Below are positions 51,299 to 60,797 of a DNA stretch of 64,000 nucleotides, piece after piece; position 1 is the first letter of the stretch; every line of letters begins with the position of its first letter. Source of the stretch: Acidobacteriota bacterium (GTDB lineage Bacteria > Acidobacteriota > UBA890 > WLXD01). The position numbers and the translations under genes are program-made. The stretch lies in the NCBI GenBank assembly GCA_012103255.1, contig WLXD01000001.1, positions 1,315,501-1,379,500 on the forward strand, in the 5' to 3' direction. The notes under the pieces were generated by a model. It was not told where the DNA came from. It worked only from the letters and a program-made list of their open reading frames with translations, and did no database searches.

Positions 51299-53317
51299 AT
51301 GAAAACAGACCTGGACTTCCTGCGGCCCTATTTCCTGGGCCCCGCGAGCGAGAACGAGGACGTTCTCGAAGCTCTCCTGCTCGAGTTCCTCCGGGATCAC
51401 GCCTACTGGCGGCGTAACTTTCATCCCGAGGACGGCCAGCGGATCGATCCGGGGGCTCGCCACTCCGCCGAGTTCCAAGACTTCGAAGAACGGACACGTA
51501 GAGAACTCTTCGCGCTGAGCGCCGAACTCAAGCGTGCGGTGCCCTTCTTCCACCCGCGCTATGTCGGGCACATGAGCTCCGACCTCTTGCTCCCCGGACT
51601 GATCGCCAAGCTCGTCACGACGCTGTACAACCCGAACAACGTCAGCGAGGAGGGTGCGCCGGTCACCCTCGACAAGGAGCTACGGGTTGGTATCCAGCTG
51701 GCGCGGTTGTTTGGTTTCGCCACCGAGGACGGCGCGGAGCCTTGCGCTTGGGGGCATCTCACCAGCGGTGGCACCGTAGCGAACTACGAGGCGTTGTGGA
51801 ACTTCCGGTCGGTGAAGTTCTACCCACTGGCCCTGCAGGCGGGCGCTGCTGCCGCCGAGTTCGATCCGGACGGCGTGGGCCCCGATGAGAAGCCGTTGAC
51901 GGCATACTCCGCGTGGGAGCTGACGAATCTCTCGATCGACGAGACCATCGCGCTGCGTCGGCAGGTGGCTCGTGCTGCCCACGATCGCGAAGACGCTCGC
52001 ATGGTCCATCGATTGCGCAGAGCGGTCCGGGAAGCGCGCCTCGAGTCCATGGGGGCTGCGTCGTTCTTCATCGAACATGGCATCAAGCCACCCCGCCTGA
52101 TGGTGCCGGTGTCGGCGCACTATTCATGGGAAAAGGCGATGAAGGTGCTTGGACTCGGCACCGCGAATCTATGCAAGGTCGGTGTGGACGGTGCGATGCG
52201 TCTCGAGACCGACGCACTGCGTCAGTGTCTGGATGAAGCGGCTCGCGATCAGATGCCGGTGCTTGGCGTCATCGGCATGCTCGGAACAACGGAATTCGGC
52301 GCGATTGATCCGGTGCACGAGATCGTGGCCGAGCGCGCGGCCCGCCGCGAATCTGGGCTGGATTTCGGAATCCACGTCGATGCGGCATGGGGCGGCTATC
52401 TGACCTCGGTGTTCCGCGACCCGGACGAGTCTTTCGTGCCACGGCAGACTGTCCGCGAAGGGTTTGAGCACTTCCCATCGGAACACGTCTACCAAGCGTT
52501 CCGCGCCATCGCCGACACGGATTCGGTCACGGTCGATCCGCACAAGCTGGGCTACGTCCCATACGCAGCCGGCGCCTTCGTGGCGCGGAATCGCGAAGTC
52601 GTGGACTTCATCACCCAGCAGGCGGCCTATGTCTTCGATCTCGGTGATGATGAGTCCGAGGTTCCGCGCAGCGAGAAGCTCCACAACCTGGGGCAGTATG
52701 TGCTCGAGGGGTCGAAGTCGGGCGCGGCCGCTGCGGCAGCCTACGTGACGCATCGTGTGTTGCCGTTGGATCGAACCGGATTCGGTCGTCTCCTCGGCGT
52801 CACCGTCAGAGCAGCAGAACGATTCCACGCTGCGGCGCTCACCATGGCCGACCGCCTGGCCGATCGGGTTCATCTGGTGGTGCCGTTCGAGCCAGACACA
52901 AATCTCGTCTGCCTCGGCTTGAATCCGAAGGGCAATACCTCGTTGGCAGCGATGAACCGGTTCGGCAGGAAACTCTTCAGCCATATGCGGGTAGACCCCG
53001 GCCAGCCGATTCAGATCAAGGAGTTCATTGGCTCCTACACCTCTCTGCAACACGGAAGTCTGCCGGAGCACCATGCCGTGCGGATCCTGGCCGACCTCCA
53101 CGTCGACCCCAGCGGCTTCGCCGATCTCACCGGTGATGTGGGGGCCGAGGCGGACCACATCTTTGTGCTGCGGCATACGCTCATGAACCCGTGGCTGATG
53201 ACCGGCCCCGCCGACAAGACCTACATCGATCTGTACTGGGAATACCTGGAGCGCTCGATCGAAGCCGTGCTCGCGGAGCCGGCGATGTGGCGTTCCTCAG
53301 ACGAGTCAATCAAATGA
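51299..53317 (+). CDS. Group II PLP-dependent decarboxylase
   Basis: 672 residues. The Schiff-base lysine is in V-D-P-H-K-L-G-Y, and H-V-D-A-A-W-G-G and T-E-F-G-A are the ring-binding strands of glutamate/tyrosine/aspartate decarboxylases. About 130 extra N-terminal residues (F-H-P-E-D-G-Q-R-I-D) and a 100-residue C-terminal extension mark a longer subgroup. Substrate unassigned; an aromatic or acidic amino acid is likely. The TGA stop overlaps the next gene's ATG (ATGA), so it is coupled to a gamma-glutamyltransferase. Confidence 0.85.
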   Translation: MKTDLDFLRPYFLGPASENEDVLEALLLEFLRDHAYWRRNFHPEDGQRIDPGARHSAEFQDFEERTRRELFALSAELKRAVPFFHPRYVGHMSSDLLLPGLIAKLVTTLYNPNNVSEEGAPVTLDKELRVGIQLARLFGFATEDGAEPCAWGHLTSGGTVANYEALWNFRSVKFYPLALQAGAAAAEFDPDGVGPDEKPLTAYSAWELTNLSIDETIALRRQVARAAHDREDARMVHRLRRAVREARLESMGAASFFIEHGIKPPRLMVPVSAHYSWEKAMKVLGLGTANLCKVGVDGAMRLETDALRQCLDEAARDQMPVLGVIGMLGTTEFGAIDPVHEIVAERAARRESGLDFGIHVDAAWGGYLTSVFRDPDESFVPRQTVREGFEHFPSEHVYQAFRAIADTDSVTVDPHKLGYVPYAAGAFVARNREVVDFITQQAAYVFDLGDDESEVPRSEKLHNLGQYVLEGSKSGAAAAAAYVTHRVLPLDRTGFGRLLGVTVRAAERFHAAALTMADRLADRVHLVVPFEPDTNLVCLGLNPKGNTSLAAMNRFGRKLFSHMRVDPGQPIQIKEFIGSYTSLQHGSLPEHHAVRILADLHVDPSGFADLTGDVGAEADHIFVLRHTLMNPWLMTGPADKTYIDLYWEYLERSIEAVLAEPAMWRSSDESIK

Positions 53318-55098
53318 TGCGAAGAAGACACCTGGCGAGCACGGCAGTCCTGACGTCGTCCCTGTTCCTGGTGTCCGCGTGCGGCGGAGCTGGATCAAGC
53401 CAAGATGTCACCGCTGTCGAGGAGGCCCAAACGGCTGCCGACTGGCGCGCGTCTACGCCGACATCATGGAAGTTCTATGACGAGGCGCAAGCGTCGGAAT
53501 CTGAGGGCGGCATGGTCGCCACGGATGCGCGACTCGCATCGGACGTCGGAGCTGCAGTGTTGGCAGCCGGCGGCAACGCGGTGGATGCCGCCGTGGCTAC
53601 TGGTTTTGCGCTGGCGGTGGTGTATCCGGTGGCCGGAAACATCGGGGGCGGCGGATTTGCCGTCATCCGGTTGGCAGATGGCACGACCGCTTCGCTCGAT
53701 TTCCGCGAGAAGGCGCCCGGCGCGGCTCACCGGGACATGTATCTCGATGAGAGCGGAGAAGTGAGCAGCGATGCAGTAGTCGGGCACCGGGCAGCGGGTG
53801 TTCCGGGCGCCGTGGCCGGGATGTGGGAGCTCCACCAGCGCTTTGGCTCGCTACCGTGGTCGGATGTCGTTGCTCCGGCCATCGAGCTTGCCCGCGAAGG
53901 CTTCGTTGCCGACGCGGACTTCTCCGAGGCTGCGGCGGATGAGCGTCTCGCGCGGTTCGCCGGCTCGGCGGCGCTCTTCCAGCCCGATGGCGTGGCGGTG
54001 GCCGAAGGCTCTACGTGGTCAAACCCTGAGCTCGCCGACGCGCTCGAGCGCATCGTCACCGACGGGCCGGCGGGCTTCTACGAGGGGCCAACCGCGGATC
54101 TGATCGTCGCCGAGATGGAGCGCGGTGATGGCCTGATCACCCACGCGGACCTCGAGGCCTATGAGGCCGTCTGGCGTGATCCGGTGGTGTTCGACTACCG
54201 CGGCTACGAGGTGATCTCCATGCCGCCGCCGTCTTCCGGCGGGCTGACGTTGGCGCTCATGGCCAACATTCTCGAAGGCTACGACCTCGAAGAGATGCCG
54301 TGGCACGCTCCGGAGCATCTGCATGTGCTCGCGGAGACGATGCGACGGGCCTTCGCCGAGCGGAACCACTGGCTCGGAGATCCGGACTTCATTGATATTC
54401 CGCGCGACCGGTTCCTATCGGAAGATTTCGCGGCAGAGCTGCGTGCGAGCATCACACTTGATCGTGCGACGCCGTCATCAGAGATCAACCCTGCCAGCGG
54501 CTCGGATGGCTCCGAGGCGATGCACACCACGCACTACTCGGTGGTGGACGCGCAAGGCAACGCGGTCGGGCTCACGACGACCATCAATCACGGCAATGGC
54601 AACGCCGTCGTCGTCGAGGGGGCAGGCTTCCTGCTCAACAACGAGATGGACGACTTCGCTTCGAAGCCCGGATCGCCAAACGCCTTCGGGCTCGTCCAGG
54701 GCGAAGCCAACGCGATTGCTCCCTTCAAACGAATGCTCTCGGCGATGACGCCCACCGTCGTGGTTCGCGACGGACAAGCGGAGATCGTGAGCGGGGCAAG
54801 CGGTGGCCCAACGATCATCACGGGGACCTATCAAGTCATCTCGAACGTCATCGACTTTGGCATGCCGATTCATGACGCCGTCCGGGCGTCTCGTGTGCAT
54901 CAGCAGCACCTCCCCGACATGCTGATCTACGAAGCAGAAGGCCTTACCGAGGCTCAGATCGAAGGGATGCAGGCGCTGGGGCATCAGCTGATGCCCGGGC
55001 GGTTCAATATCGCCGTGGCGGCGTCGCTGCGACGGGCCGGAGCAGGCTGGACGGGCGCTCACGATCCGCGCGCGCTCGGTTCCGCTCGAGGACATTGA
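53314..55098 (+). CDS. ggt: Gamma-glutamyltransferase, lipoprotein
   Basis: 594 residues with a lipoprotein signal (F-L-V-S-A-C) so it is anchored in the envelope. The self-cleaving nucleophile Thr is in M-H-T-T-H-Y-S-V-V-D. Substrate-site motifs G-G-N-A-V-D-A-A-V, N-N-E-M-D-D-F and S-G-A-S-G-G-P-T follow. It releases glutamate from glutathione and other gamma-glutamyl compounds. ATG 53314 is the start; its TGA overlaps the next gene's TTG (TTGA). Confidence 0.92.
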   Translation: MMRRRHLASTAVLTSSLFLVSACGGAGSSQDVTAVEEAQTAADWRASTPTSWKFYDEAQASESEGGMVATDARLASDVGAAVLAAGGNAVDAAVATGFALAVVYPVAGNIGGGGFAVIRLADGTTASLDFREKAPGAAHRDMYLDESGEVSSDAVVGHRAAGVPGAVAGMWELHQRFGSLPWSDVVAPAIELAREGFVADADFSEAAADERLARFAGSAALFQPDGVAVAEGSTWSNPELADALERIVTDGPAGFYEGPTADLIVAEMERGDGLITHADLEAYEAVWRDPVVFDYRGYEVISMPPPSSGGLTLALMANILEGYDLEEMPWHAPEHLHVLAETMRRAFAERNHWLGDPDFIDIPRDRFLSEDFAAELRASITLDRATPSSEINPASGSDGSEAMHTTHYSVVDAQGNAVGLTTTINHGNGNAVVVEGAGFLLNNEMDDFASKPGSPNAFGLVQGEANAIAPFKRMLSAMTPTVVVRDGQAEIVSGASGGPTIITGTYQVISNVIDFGMPIHDAVRASRVHQQHLPDMLIYEAEGLTEAQIEGMQALGHQLMPGRFNIAVAASLRRAGAGWTGAHDPRALGSARGH

Positions 55099-55589
55099 GC
55101 GATTCCGTCGAAGTCGGACTGATCTCCGACACTCACGGACTGCTGCGGCCTGAGGCCGTCGCGGCGCTCGAGGGCGTCGACCAGATCGTGCACGCCGGAG
55201 ATGTTGGGCCACAGTCGATCCTCGACACGCTCGAGCAGATAGCACCCGTCAGCGTTGTACGCGGCAACACCGACCATGGCACGCATGCGGACGTCTGGCC
55301 TGCCACGGCGGCCGTGCAGGTGGCCGGTCGGGTGCTGTACGTGGTGCACGACATCCTGGATCTGGACATTGACCCAGGGGTCGCCGAGATGGCGGCTGTT
55401 GTCTACGGCCACTCGCACCAGCCCAGCGCGGAGGTCCGTGAGGGCGTGCTGTTCGTGAATCCCGGATCGGCGGGCCCGCGGCGATTCACTCTGCCGATTA
55501 CCGTCGCGAGACTGCGGCTGCGCGGCCAGGATATGAGTCTCGACTTTTGCGACCTCGAGACTGCCGCAACCGAGCGCTGGGACGGCTAG
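55095..55589 (+). CDS. Metallophosphoesterase of the YfcE/MJ0936 type
   Basis: 164 residues: G-L-I-S-D-T-H-G, H-A-G-D-V-G, R-G-N-T-D, a histidine in V-V-H-D, G-H-S-H, and N-P-G-S-A-G-P-R-R. All metal ligands are present. Family members hydrolyse phosphodiesters in vitro; the natural substrate is not known. The TTG start overlaps ggt by four bases; its stop shares CTAG with the convergent peptidase gene. Confidence 0.85.
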   Translation: MSDSVEVGLISDTHGLLRPEAVAALEGVDQIVHAGDVGPQSILDTLEQIAPVSVVRGNTDHGTHADVWPATAAVQVAGRVLYVVHDILDLDIDPGVAEMAAVVYGHSHQPSAEVREGVLFVNPGSAGPRRFTLPITVARLRLRGQDMSLDFCDLETAATERWDG

Positions 55590-56293
55590 AGCAGGAAGCT
55601 CAGGTCGTCCCCCGTATCGATCGCTTGCCGCTCTTCGCCGGCTCGGAACAGCCACCCGCCGCGGGTCCCGTCGACGGACGCGCGCTCGCCCTCGACACGC
55701 AGCATCGCGCCTTCCCTGAGTGCCACAACCGGTTGCGGGTTGAAGCAGTGGAACTCGTTGATGCGCGTCTCTCGCGTCTCGCCCATGTGCTTCGAGTCGG
55801 GATCTGCGTCGATGAAGTGCGGATTGATATTGAACGGAACAAGATTGAGGGCGTCGAACGAAGGGGGCTGCGCGATGGGCATGTCGTTCGTTGTGCCGAG
55901 AGTCATTCCAGCAACGTTCGAACCCGCGCTGCTGCCCATGTAAGGCATTCCCGCCTCGACCCCTCGTCGCACGGCATCGACAAGGCCAAGCCGGTGCAAG
56001 GCTTCGAGGAGCACGAAGGTGTTGCCTCCTCCTATGAACAGCGACTCGGCGGCGGCCACGGCAGCGACAGGATCGGCCGCCGTGTGAATCGACTCCGCCT
56101 GAAAGCCGGCGTTTGCCATCGCTTCAGAGAAGAGACCGGCATAGCGCTCGTGGGTGATTCCGCTCGGTCTGGCATAGGGCACGAACAGGATGGACTTGGT
56201 GCTGCCCAGGAATTGGCGAAGGTAGGGGCCGGCGTATTCCATGTACGCGCCTCCGTGCACGGTGCTCGTCGATAGCAGCAGTACGTTTCTCAT
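55586..56293 (-). CDS. pepE: Peptidase E (S51, alpha-aspartyl dipeptidase)
   Basis: 235 residues. The nucleophile is in M-G-S-S-A-G-S-N-V-A, with I-G-G-G-N-T-F and N-I-N-P-H-F supporting the S51 family. It cleaves Asp-X dipeptides. ATG 56293 with GGAG upstream; the gene is divergent from malic enzyme across 95 bases. Together with ggt and the dehydratase it fits peptide and amino acid recycling. Confidence 0.88.
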   Translation of the reverse strand: MRNVLLLSTSTVHGGAYMEYAGPYLRQFLGSTKSILFVPYARPSGITHERYAGLFSEAMANAGFQAESIHTAADPVAAVAAAESLFIGGGNTFVLLEALHRLGLVDAVRRGVEAGMPYMGSSAGSNVAGMTLGTTNDMPIAQPPSFDALNLVPFNINPHFIDADPDSKHMGETRETRINEFHCFNPQPVVALREGAMLRVEGERASVDGTRGGWLFRAGEERQAIDTGDDLSFLL

Positions 56294-56388
56294 CCGACTC
56301 CTTCGTGGCGCCATGTCCTACAAATTCGACCACGAAAGGGTACGATCCGGCACGAAATACATCGAATCCAACAGAAGAGCAGGCACGC

Positions 56389-58089
56389 GTGCATTCTCGT
56401 TTCTCCAAGAACGCTGACGGTAGCTACGTAGCAAGGGTCACCAAGCGTGGTCGCGACATCGTGCGCGATCCGCTCATCAACAAGGGTTCGGCCTTCACGC
56501 CGCGCGAGCGTGCGGCGCTTCGCCTCGAAGGTCTGTTGCCGCCCGGCGTGACCGACATCGATCAGCAGAAGCTGCGCATCATCGACGCGTTGACGCGACT
56601 GGAGCATCCGCTCAGTCAGTACGTTGAACTGTCGGACCTGCAGGACCGCAACGAGACGCTGTTCTACCGCTATGTTGTGGACAATCTCGAAGCATCGATG
56701 CCGATCATCTACACGCCGACGGTAGGCGAGGCGAGCCTCAACTACAGCTACCTGTTTCGTCGCGGCCGCGGTCGCTGGATCACACCTGAGCACCGCGGTC
56801 GGATCGCCGAGGTGCTAGGTCAGATCAAGGCGGACCTGCGGCTGATCGTGGTGACCGACAACGAGCGCATTCTCGGGCTCGGCGATCAGGGCGCCGGTGG
56901 CATGGCGATTCCGATTGGGAAACTGGCGCTCTACACGGCTGCCGCCGGGATCCATCCGACCCAGACGTTGCCGGTCAGCCTCGACGTGGGTACGGACAAT
57001 CAGACGTTGCTGGATGACCCGATGTACCTGGGTTGGCGCAACAACCGGCTGCGCGGACAGCTATACGACGAGCTGGTCGACGAGTTCGTAGAGGCGGTCC
57101 GCGAGTGTTTCCCGAACGCAATTCTGCAATGGGAAGACTTCAAGAAGGGCAACGCCTTCGATCTCCTCTACCGCTACCAAGACGCCCTGCCTTCCTTCAA
57201 CGATGACATCCAGGGAACGGCCGGCGTGGCGCTCGCAGGCGTGTTGGCGGCCTGCCGCGCCACGGGTGTTGCCCTGAAGGATCAGCGCATAGCGATCCTT
57301 GGTGCGGGTGCTGCCGGCGTGGGCATCGGTCATCAGCTCCGGGACGCCTTCCGACGCGAAGGAGTGGAGGGCGAAGCGCTCACCGAGGCCCTCGCGATTC
57401 TCGATTCGGGCGGACTATTGATGGAGGGGCGGTCGATTTCCGATGAATACAAGCGGGAATTCGCATGGCCGACCGAACTCTGTGAAAAGCACGGCTGGAG
57501 CGCAGACAATCCGCCGGCGCTCGAGCGTGTGGTCGAAGGCATCAAGCCGACGATGTTGATCGGCACCACGGGGCAGCCCGGTGCGTTCACGAGGCCGATC
57601 ATCCGCAAGATGGCGAAGGCGGTGGATCGGCCAGCGATCTTCCCGTTCTCCAACCCCACGAGCAAGAGCGAGGCTGTGCCCGAGGATCTGTTGGAGTGGA
57701 CCGAAGGGCGAGCGCTGGTGGCAACCGGGAGCCCGTTCGATCCCGTCATGGTGGGGGATCGCGAGGTTAAGATCTCGCAGGGCAACAACGTCTATGTGTT
57801 CCCCGGAGTCGGGCTCGGCGCACTCGCTATCGGTGCCCGTCGGGTGACCGACGGGATGTTCACTGCGGCCGCGCAGGCTCTCGCGGAACAAGTCACCGCG
57901 GCAGACCTGGCAAGCGGGGCGCTGTACCCGCCGATCGGCGCGTTGCGTGAAGTGACGGTTACGATCGCCGCCGCTGTTGCCGACGCTGCGATCGCTGAAG
58001 GCGTTGCCGACGAGCCCGACGGTGATATCGAAGACTTCATCGCCGACTGGGTGTGGGATCCGCAATACCCAGCCCTCGAGGCCGACTGA
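56389..58089 (+). CDS. maeA: NAD-dependent malic enzyme
   Basis: 566 residues. Malate to pyruvate plus CO2. Motifs: I-Y-T-P-T-V-G-E-A near residue 105, D-N-E-R-I-L-G-L-G-D-Q-G, F-N-D-D-I-Q-G-T-A, and G-A-G-A-A-G-V-G-I with F-S-N-P-T-S. Length fits the large SfcA class. The start is uncertain: GTG 56389 begins the conserved region; an ATG at 56305 would add 28 residues and reach almost into the divergent gene's start. TACGAT near 56342 may be a -10 box. Confidence 0.92.
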   Translation: MHSRFSKNADGSYVARVTKRGRDIVRDPLINKGSAFTPRERAALRLEGLLPPGVTDIDQQKLRIIDALTRLEHPLSQYVELSDLQDRNETLFYRYVVDNLEASMPIIYTPTVGEASLNYSYLFRRGRGRWITPEHRGRIAEVLGQIKADLRLIVVTDNERILGLGDQGAGGMAIPIGKLALYTAAAGIHPTQTLPVSLDVGTDNQTLLDDPMYLGWRNNRLRGQLYDELVDEFVEAVRECFPNAILQWEDFKKGNAFDLLYRYQDALPSFNDDIQGTAGVALAGVLAACRATGVALKDQRIAILGAGAAGVGIGHQLRDAFRREGVEGEALTEALAILDSGGLLMEGRSISDEYKREFAWPTELCEKHGWSADNPPALERVVEGIKPTMLIGTTGQPGAFTRPIIRKMAKAVDRPAIFPFSNPTSKSEAVPEDLLEWTEGRALVATGSPFDPVMVGDREVKISQGNNVYVFPGVGLGALAIGARRVTDGMFTAAAQALAEQVTAADLASGALYPPIGALREVTVTIAAAVADAAIAEGVADEPDGDIEDFIADWVWDPQYPALEAD

Positions 58090-58136
58090 CCGGTGAGGCG
58101 CACCTCGTTGTTCAGTGCGCTGCGCGTTGTCAACAC

Positions 58137-58781
58137 GTGACCGCTGCCGCCGTCGTCCAGGCGTCCCAGTCGCTCGTCCGTGAGGGACTCACCGTCGGGA
58201 CGTCGGGAAACATCAGCGTTCGCGAGGCCGGCGAGGAGATGGTCTGGATCACCCCCTCCGGGGTGTCCCCCGAGAATCTCGAAGCGTCGGGCGTGGTTGC
58301 AGTCGATCTGGCCTCGGGCGAACCGCGAGATGGCCGGCCGTCCAGTGAGGTTGGGTTCCACCTCGGGATCTACCGAGCACGCGAGGACATCGGGGCGGTG
58401 GTGCACACCCACTCGCCCTGGGCGACAGCGGTGTCGTGCGCACGCCTCACGATTCCGCCGTTTCACTACATGATGGTGGGGACAGGCGACGGTACGTTGG
58501 AGTGCGCTCCATACCATCCGCCAGGAAGCCCTCAACTCGCGGCCGCCACGGTTGTCGCGCTAGGACAACGCTCCGCGTGCCTGCTTGCGAATCATGGTGC
58601 CGTTACCGTCGGACCCAATCTCGACGCGGCGATGGGAATGGCGCGCGAGGTAGAAGCGCTGGCCCAGCAGTTTGCGCTGTCACGCCTGCTCGGGGGCGCA
58701 GTGAACCTGGAATCTGAAGAAGTTGTTCACCTGCGCGAGATCTTCACGGCATACAGAGACGGGATGAATCGGGATGACTGA
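58137..58781 (+). CDS. Class II aldolase/adducin family protein
   Basis: 214 residues. G-T-S-G-N-I-S-V-R binds the phosphate of the sugar substrate; the zinc site uses H-T-H (V-V-H-T-H-S) and the later H (A-N-H-G-A-V). Relatives are fuculose or ribulose phosphate aldolases and methylthioribulose dehydratase. GTG 58137 is the best start, though no strong binding site precedes it. The next gene overlaps by eight bases (ATGACTGA). Confidence 0.85.
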   Translation: MTAAAVVQASQSLVREGLTVGTSGNISVREAGEEMVWITPSGVSPENLEASGVVAVDLASGEPRDGRPSSEVGFHLGIYRAREDIGAVVHTHSPWATAVSCARLTIPPFHYMMVGTGDGTLECAPYHPPGSPQLAAATVVALGQRSACLLANHGAVTVGPNLDAAMGMAREVEALAQQFALSRLLGGAVNLESEEVVHLREIFTAYRDGMNRDD

Positions 58782-60051
58782 AACGAGGTCTTCGGCGTCG
58801 CCCAGGCCTGCTTCCGGCCCCATGGACTCGTTGCGGGCAGAGCGGCACTTTGTTGCCCTGGTAGCGATCGTTGCCGTGATCCGGTTCGTGGTGCCCCCGG
58901 GTCGAGTACCTGGCACGGAAGAGACGTGGCTCACTGTGGCGGTCCTATGGGCACTGGGGATCATCTGGTTCGCGGTTCGTGCGCCCCGCGGGCGCCTGGT
59001 GGGTGAGAGTGTCGGGGACGTCGGCGCGCAGAACCTCGCGATCCAGGCACTCATCACTCTGCCCTCGGTCGCGGTTGGCGTGGTACGACTGGCCGAGGGA
59101 AGTGGAACGCCAGCGTTCTCGGCGAACGCCTTCGTGACCGTGGCTTTTGTCCCGCTGGGGTCGCTAGTGATCTTCACCCTGGGGGCGTTGCCTGTGCTCT
59201 GGCTGTGCCTGCAGCTACGCCGACTGGTCGGCCTGGGAGCGATCTTGTTGTTCGTGGCTCAGCCGGTTTCTGCGCAGGTGTGTCCGAGCACTACGACGTT
59301 GGCGCTCGATCACGTGGTGCTGGCTGTGCCGGATCTTGCGGCGGCCTCTGAATTCTTCGCCAACGACCTCGGCTTTACGCTGAAGCCTGGCCGGCTTCAT
59401 GGAAACTCGATCCTGAACTCTCACGCGAAGTTCGCTGACGGCACCGAGTTGGAACTGCTTACCGCCAGCGAGCCGCTGGACGCGGTTGCCGCGCAGTACC
59501 TGGACTTCCTGGCGGACGGCCCCGGCTTCGCGTACGTGGCATTCCGCGGCCCCGATCTCCGCGCGGCGGCCGAGCGGCTTCCGGACTCTGAGCTGGTGAC
59601 CGGCCGTGCGTTCGATTGGTTGGCGTTTCCGAGTTCTCATCGCTGGCATCACCTCTTCTTGATCAGCGTGCATGCGCTCCCCAACGACCCGGCCGAACTA
59701 TTCGAACACGCCAATTCGGCAAGTGGCTTGATTGGAGTCGATCTGGCGTCTCCTGACGGTGAGGAACACGACTTCTTCGAGGCCTTCGGTGCGCAAGCGT
59801 GCGACGTGGAACCTGCCCGAGCTCGCATTGGCCTCGACGGTGGCGAGGTGGCTTTGCTCGTGGGACCCGGCTCGGCCGGCACACGCCGCGTCGCAGGCGT
59901 TACACTCCGGGTAGCGGACGTGGACGCTGCCGCGGATCTCCTTGCGAGGCACGGCGGCGAACGATTCGATCTTCCCCGAGAACGTGGCGTAATGCTCAGG
60001 CATGAATTGCTGGGCGGAGCGTGGCTCCGCTTCGTCGCCGCTGTCGAATGA
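58774..60051 (+). CDS. Membrane domain fused to a glyoxalase-like (VOC) domain
   Basis: 425 residues. The first 155 contain about four membrane helices (L-V-A-I-V-A-V-I-R-F-V-V; A-V-L-W-A-L-G-I-I-W-F; F-V-P-L-G-S-L-V-I-F-T-L). Residues 170-425 are a Glyoxalase_3-type domain: L-A-L-D-H-V-V-L-A-V-P-D-L and R-W-H-H-L-F-L. The join, L-L-F-V-A-Q-P-V-S-A-Q, looks like a signal-peptide cleavage site, so the VOC part may be released outside. It overlaps both neighbours. Function unknown. Confidence 0.7.
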   Translation: MTETRSSASPRPASGPMDSLRAERHFVALVAIVAVIRFVVPPGRVPGTEETWLTVAVLWALGIIWFAVRAPRGRLVGESVGDVGAQNLAIQALITLPSVAVGVVRLAEGSGTPAFSANAFVTVAFVPLGSLVIFTLGALPVLWLCLQLRRLVGLGAILLFVAQPVSAQVCPSTTTLALDHVVLAVPDLAAASEFFANDLGFTLKPGRLHGNSILNSHAKFADGTELELLTASEPLDAVAAQYLDFLADGPGFAYVAFRGPDLRAAAERLPDSELVTGRAFDWLAFPSSHRWHHLFLISVHALPNDPAELFEHANSASGLIGVDLASPDGEEHDFFEAFGAQACDVEPARARIGLDGGEVALLVGPGSAGTRRVAGVTLRVADVDAAADLLARHGGERFDLPRERGVMLRHELLGGAWLRFVAAVE

Positions 60052-60797
60052 GACGATGCACGGGACCAGCGCTCGCGCTGATGTTGTTGGTTGTCGGCTG
60101 CGCCGATCCTGGCGCCAGCACTGCGGCGCTAGATCCAGAGGCAGTTGCAGCGGGCCGCGATACGTATCTCAGCAACGGTTGCGCCAACTGCCACGGTGAA
60201 GACGGCAGCGGCCGCGGCGCTCTGGGTGCCGGTTTCGATCCGCCGCCGCGTGACTATCGGGACCCTGCCGCGTACCAGGCCGGTTCAGACATCGATGCGA
60301 TCGCACGGACGGTAGCGGAAGGACTGCCGGCTCCCGGCGGAGGGATGCCGGCCTTCCGTCACCTGAGCGAGGAGCGTCGCCGTGACCTCGCCATGTTCAT
60401 TGTCTCCTTGCAGCATCCCGACTCAGCGGTTGTCGAGGTGCGTGACCCCTGGATCGGCGAAGTGATTCCGGGTATGGATTCCACAGGCGGGTGGATGACG
60501 ATCTACAACGCCGGCCCGGCGGACGCGATTGTCGCCGTTGAGGTGTCAGGGGCCCACGAAGCCAAGTTGCATCGCTCCATGGATGTCGATGGCATGATGC
60601 GCATGGAGCAACTTGAGCGTCTCGAGTTGCCAGCCGAGGGGACCGTCGAACTGGCCCCCGGGGGACTTCACTTGATGCTGGAACGCCTGAGCACGCAGTA
60701 CTCCGATGGCGAAGTGGCCACGGTGACGCTATTTCTCGAGAGTCGCACTGCCGTGCGTTTCGAAGCGCCTGTCCGACGCCGGGACGGTGCACGATGA
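60048..60797 (+). CDS. Cytochrome c - PCuAC copper chaperone fusion lipoprotein
   Basis: 249 residues. A lipobox (L-V-V-G-C) leads into a class I cytochrome c with C-A-N-C-H near residue 45 and the axial Met in G-M-P-A-F. Residues about 132-235 form a PCuAC domain (R-D-P-W-I-G; H-R-S-M-D-V-D-G-M-M-R-M; G-G-L-H-L-M), keeping the His/Met copper ligands. PCuAC proteins hand Cu(I) to Sco and the CuA site of cytochrome oxidase. The start overlaps the previous gene by ATGA, and Sco follows with the same overlap. Confidence 0.88.
   Translation: MRRCTGPALALMLLVVGCADPGASTAALDPEAVAAGRDTYLSNGCANCHGEDGSGRGALGAGFDPPPRDYRDPAAYQAGSDIDAIARTVAEGLPAPGGGMPAFRHLSEERRRDLAMFIVSLQHPDSAVVEVRDPWIGEVIPGMDSTGGWMTIYNAGPADAIVAVEVSGAHEAKLHRSMDVDGMMRMEQLERLELPAEGTVELAPGGLHLMLERLSTQYSDGEVATVTLFLESRTAVRFEAPVRRRDGAR

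Noticed and set aside
53191-53313. Longer start for gamma-glutamyltransferase
   Set aside because: It would overlap the decarboxylase widely and bury the lipoprotein signal; ATG 53314 fits.
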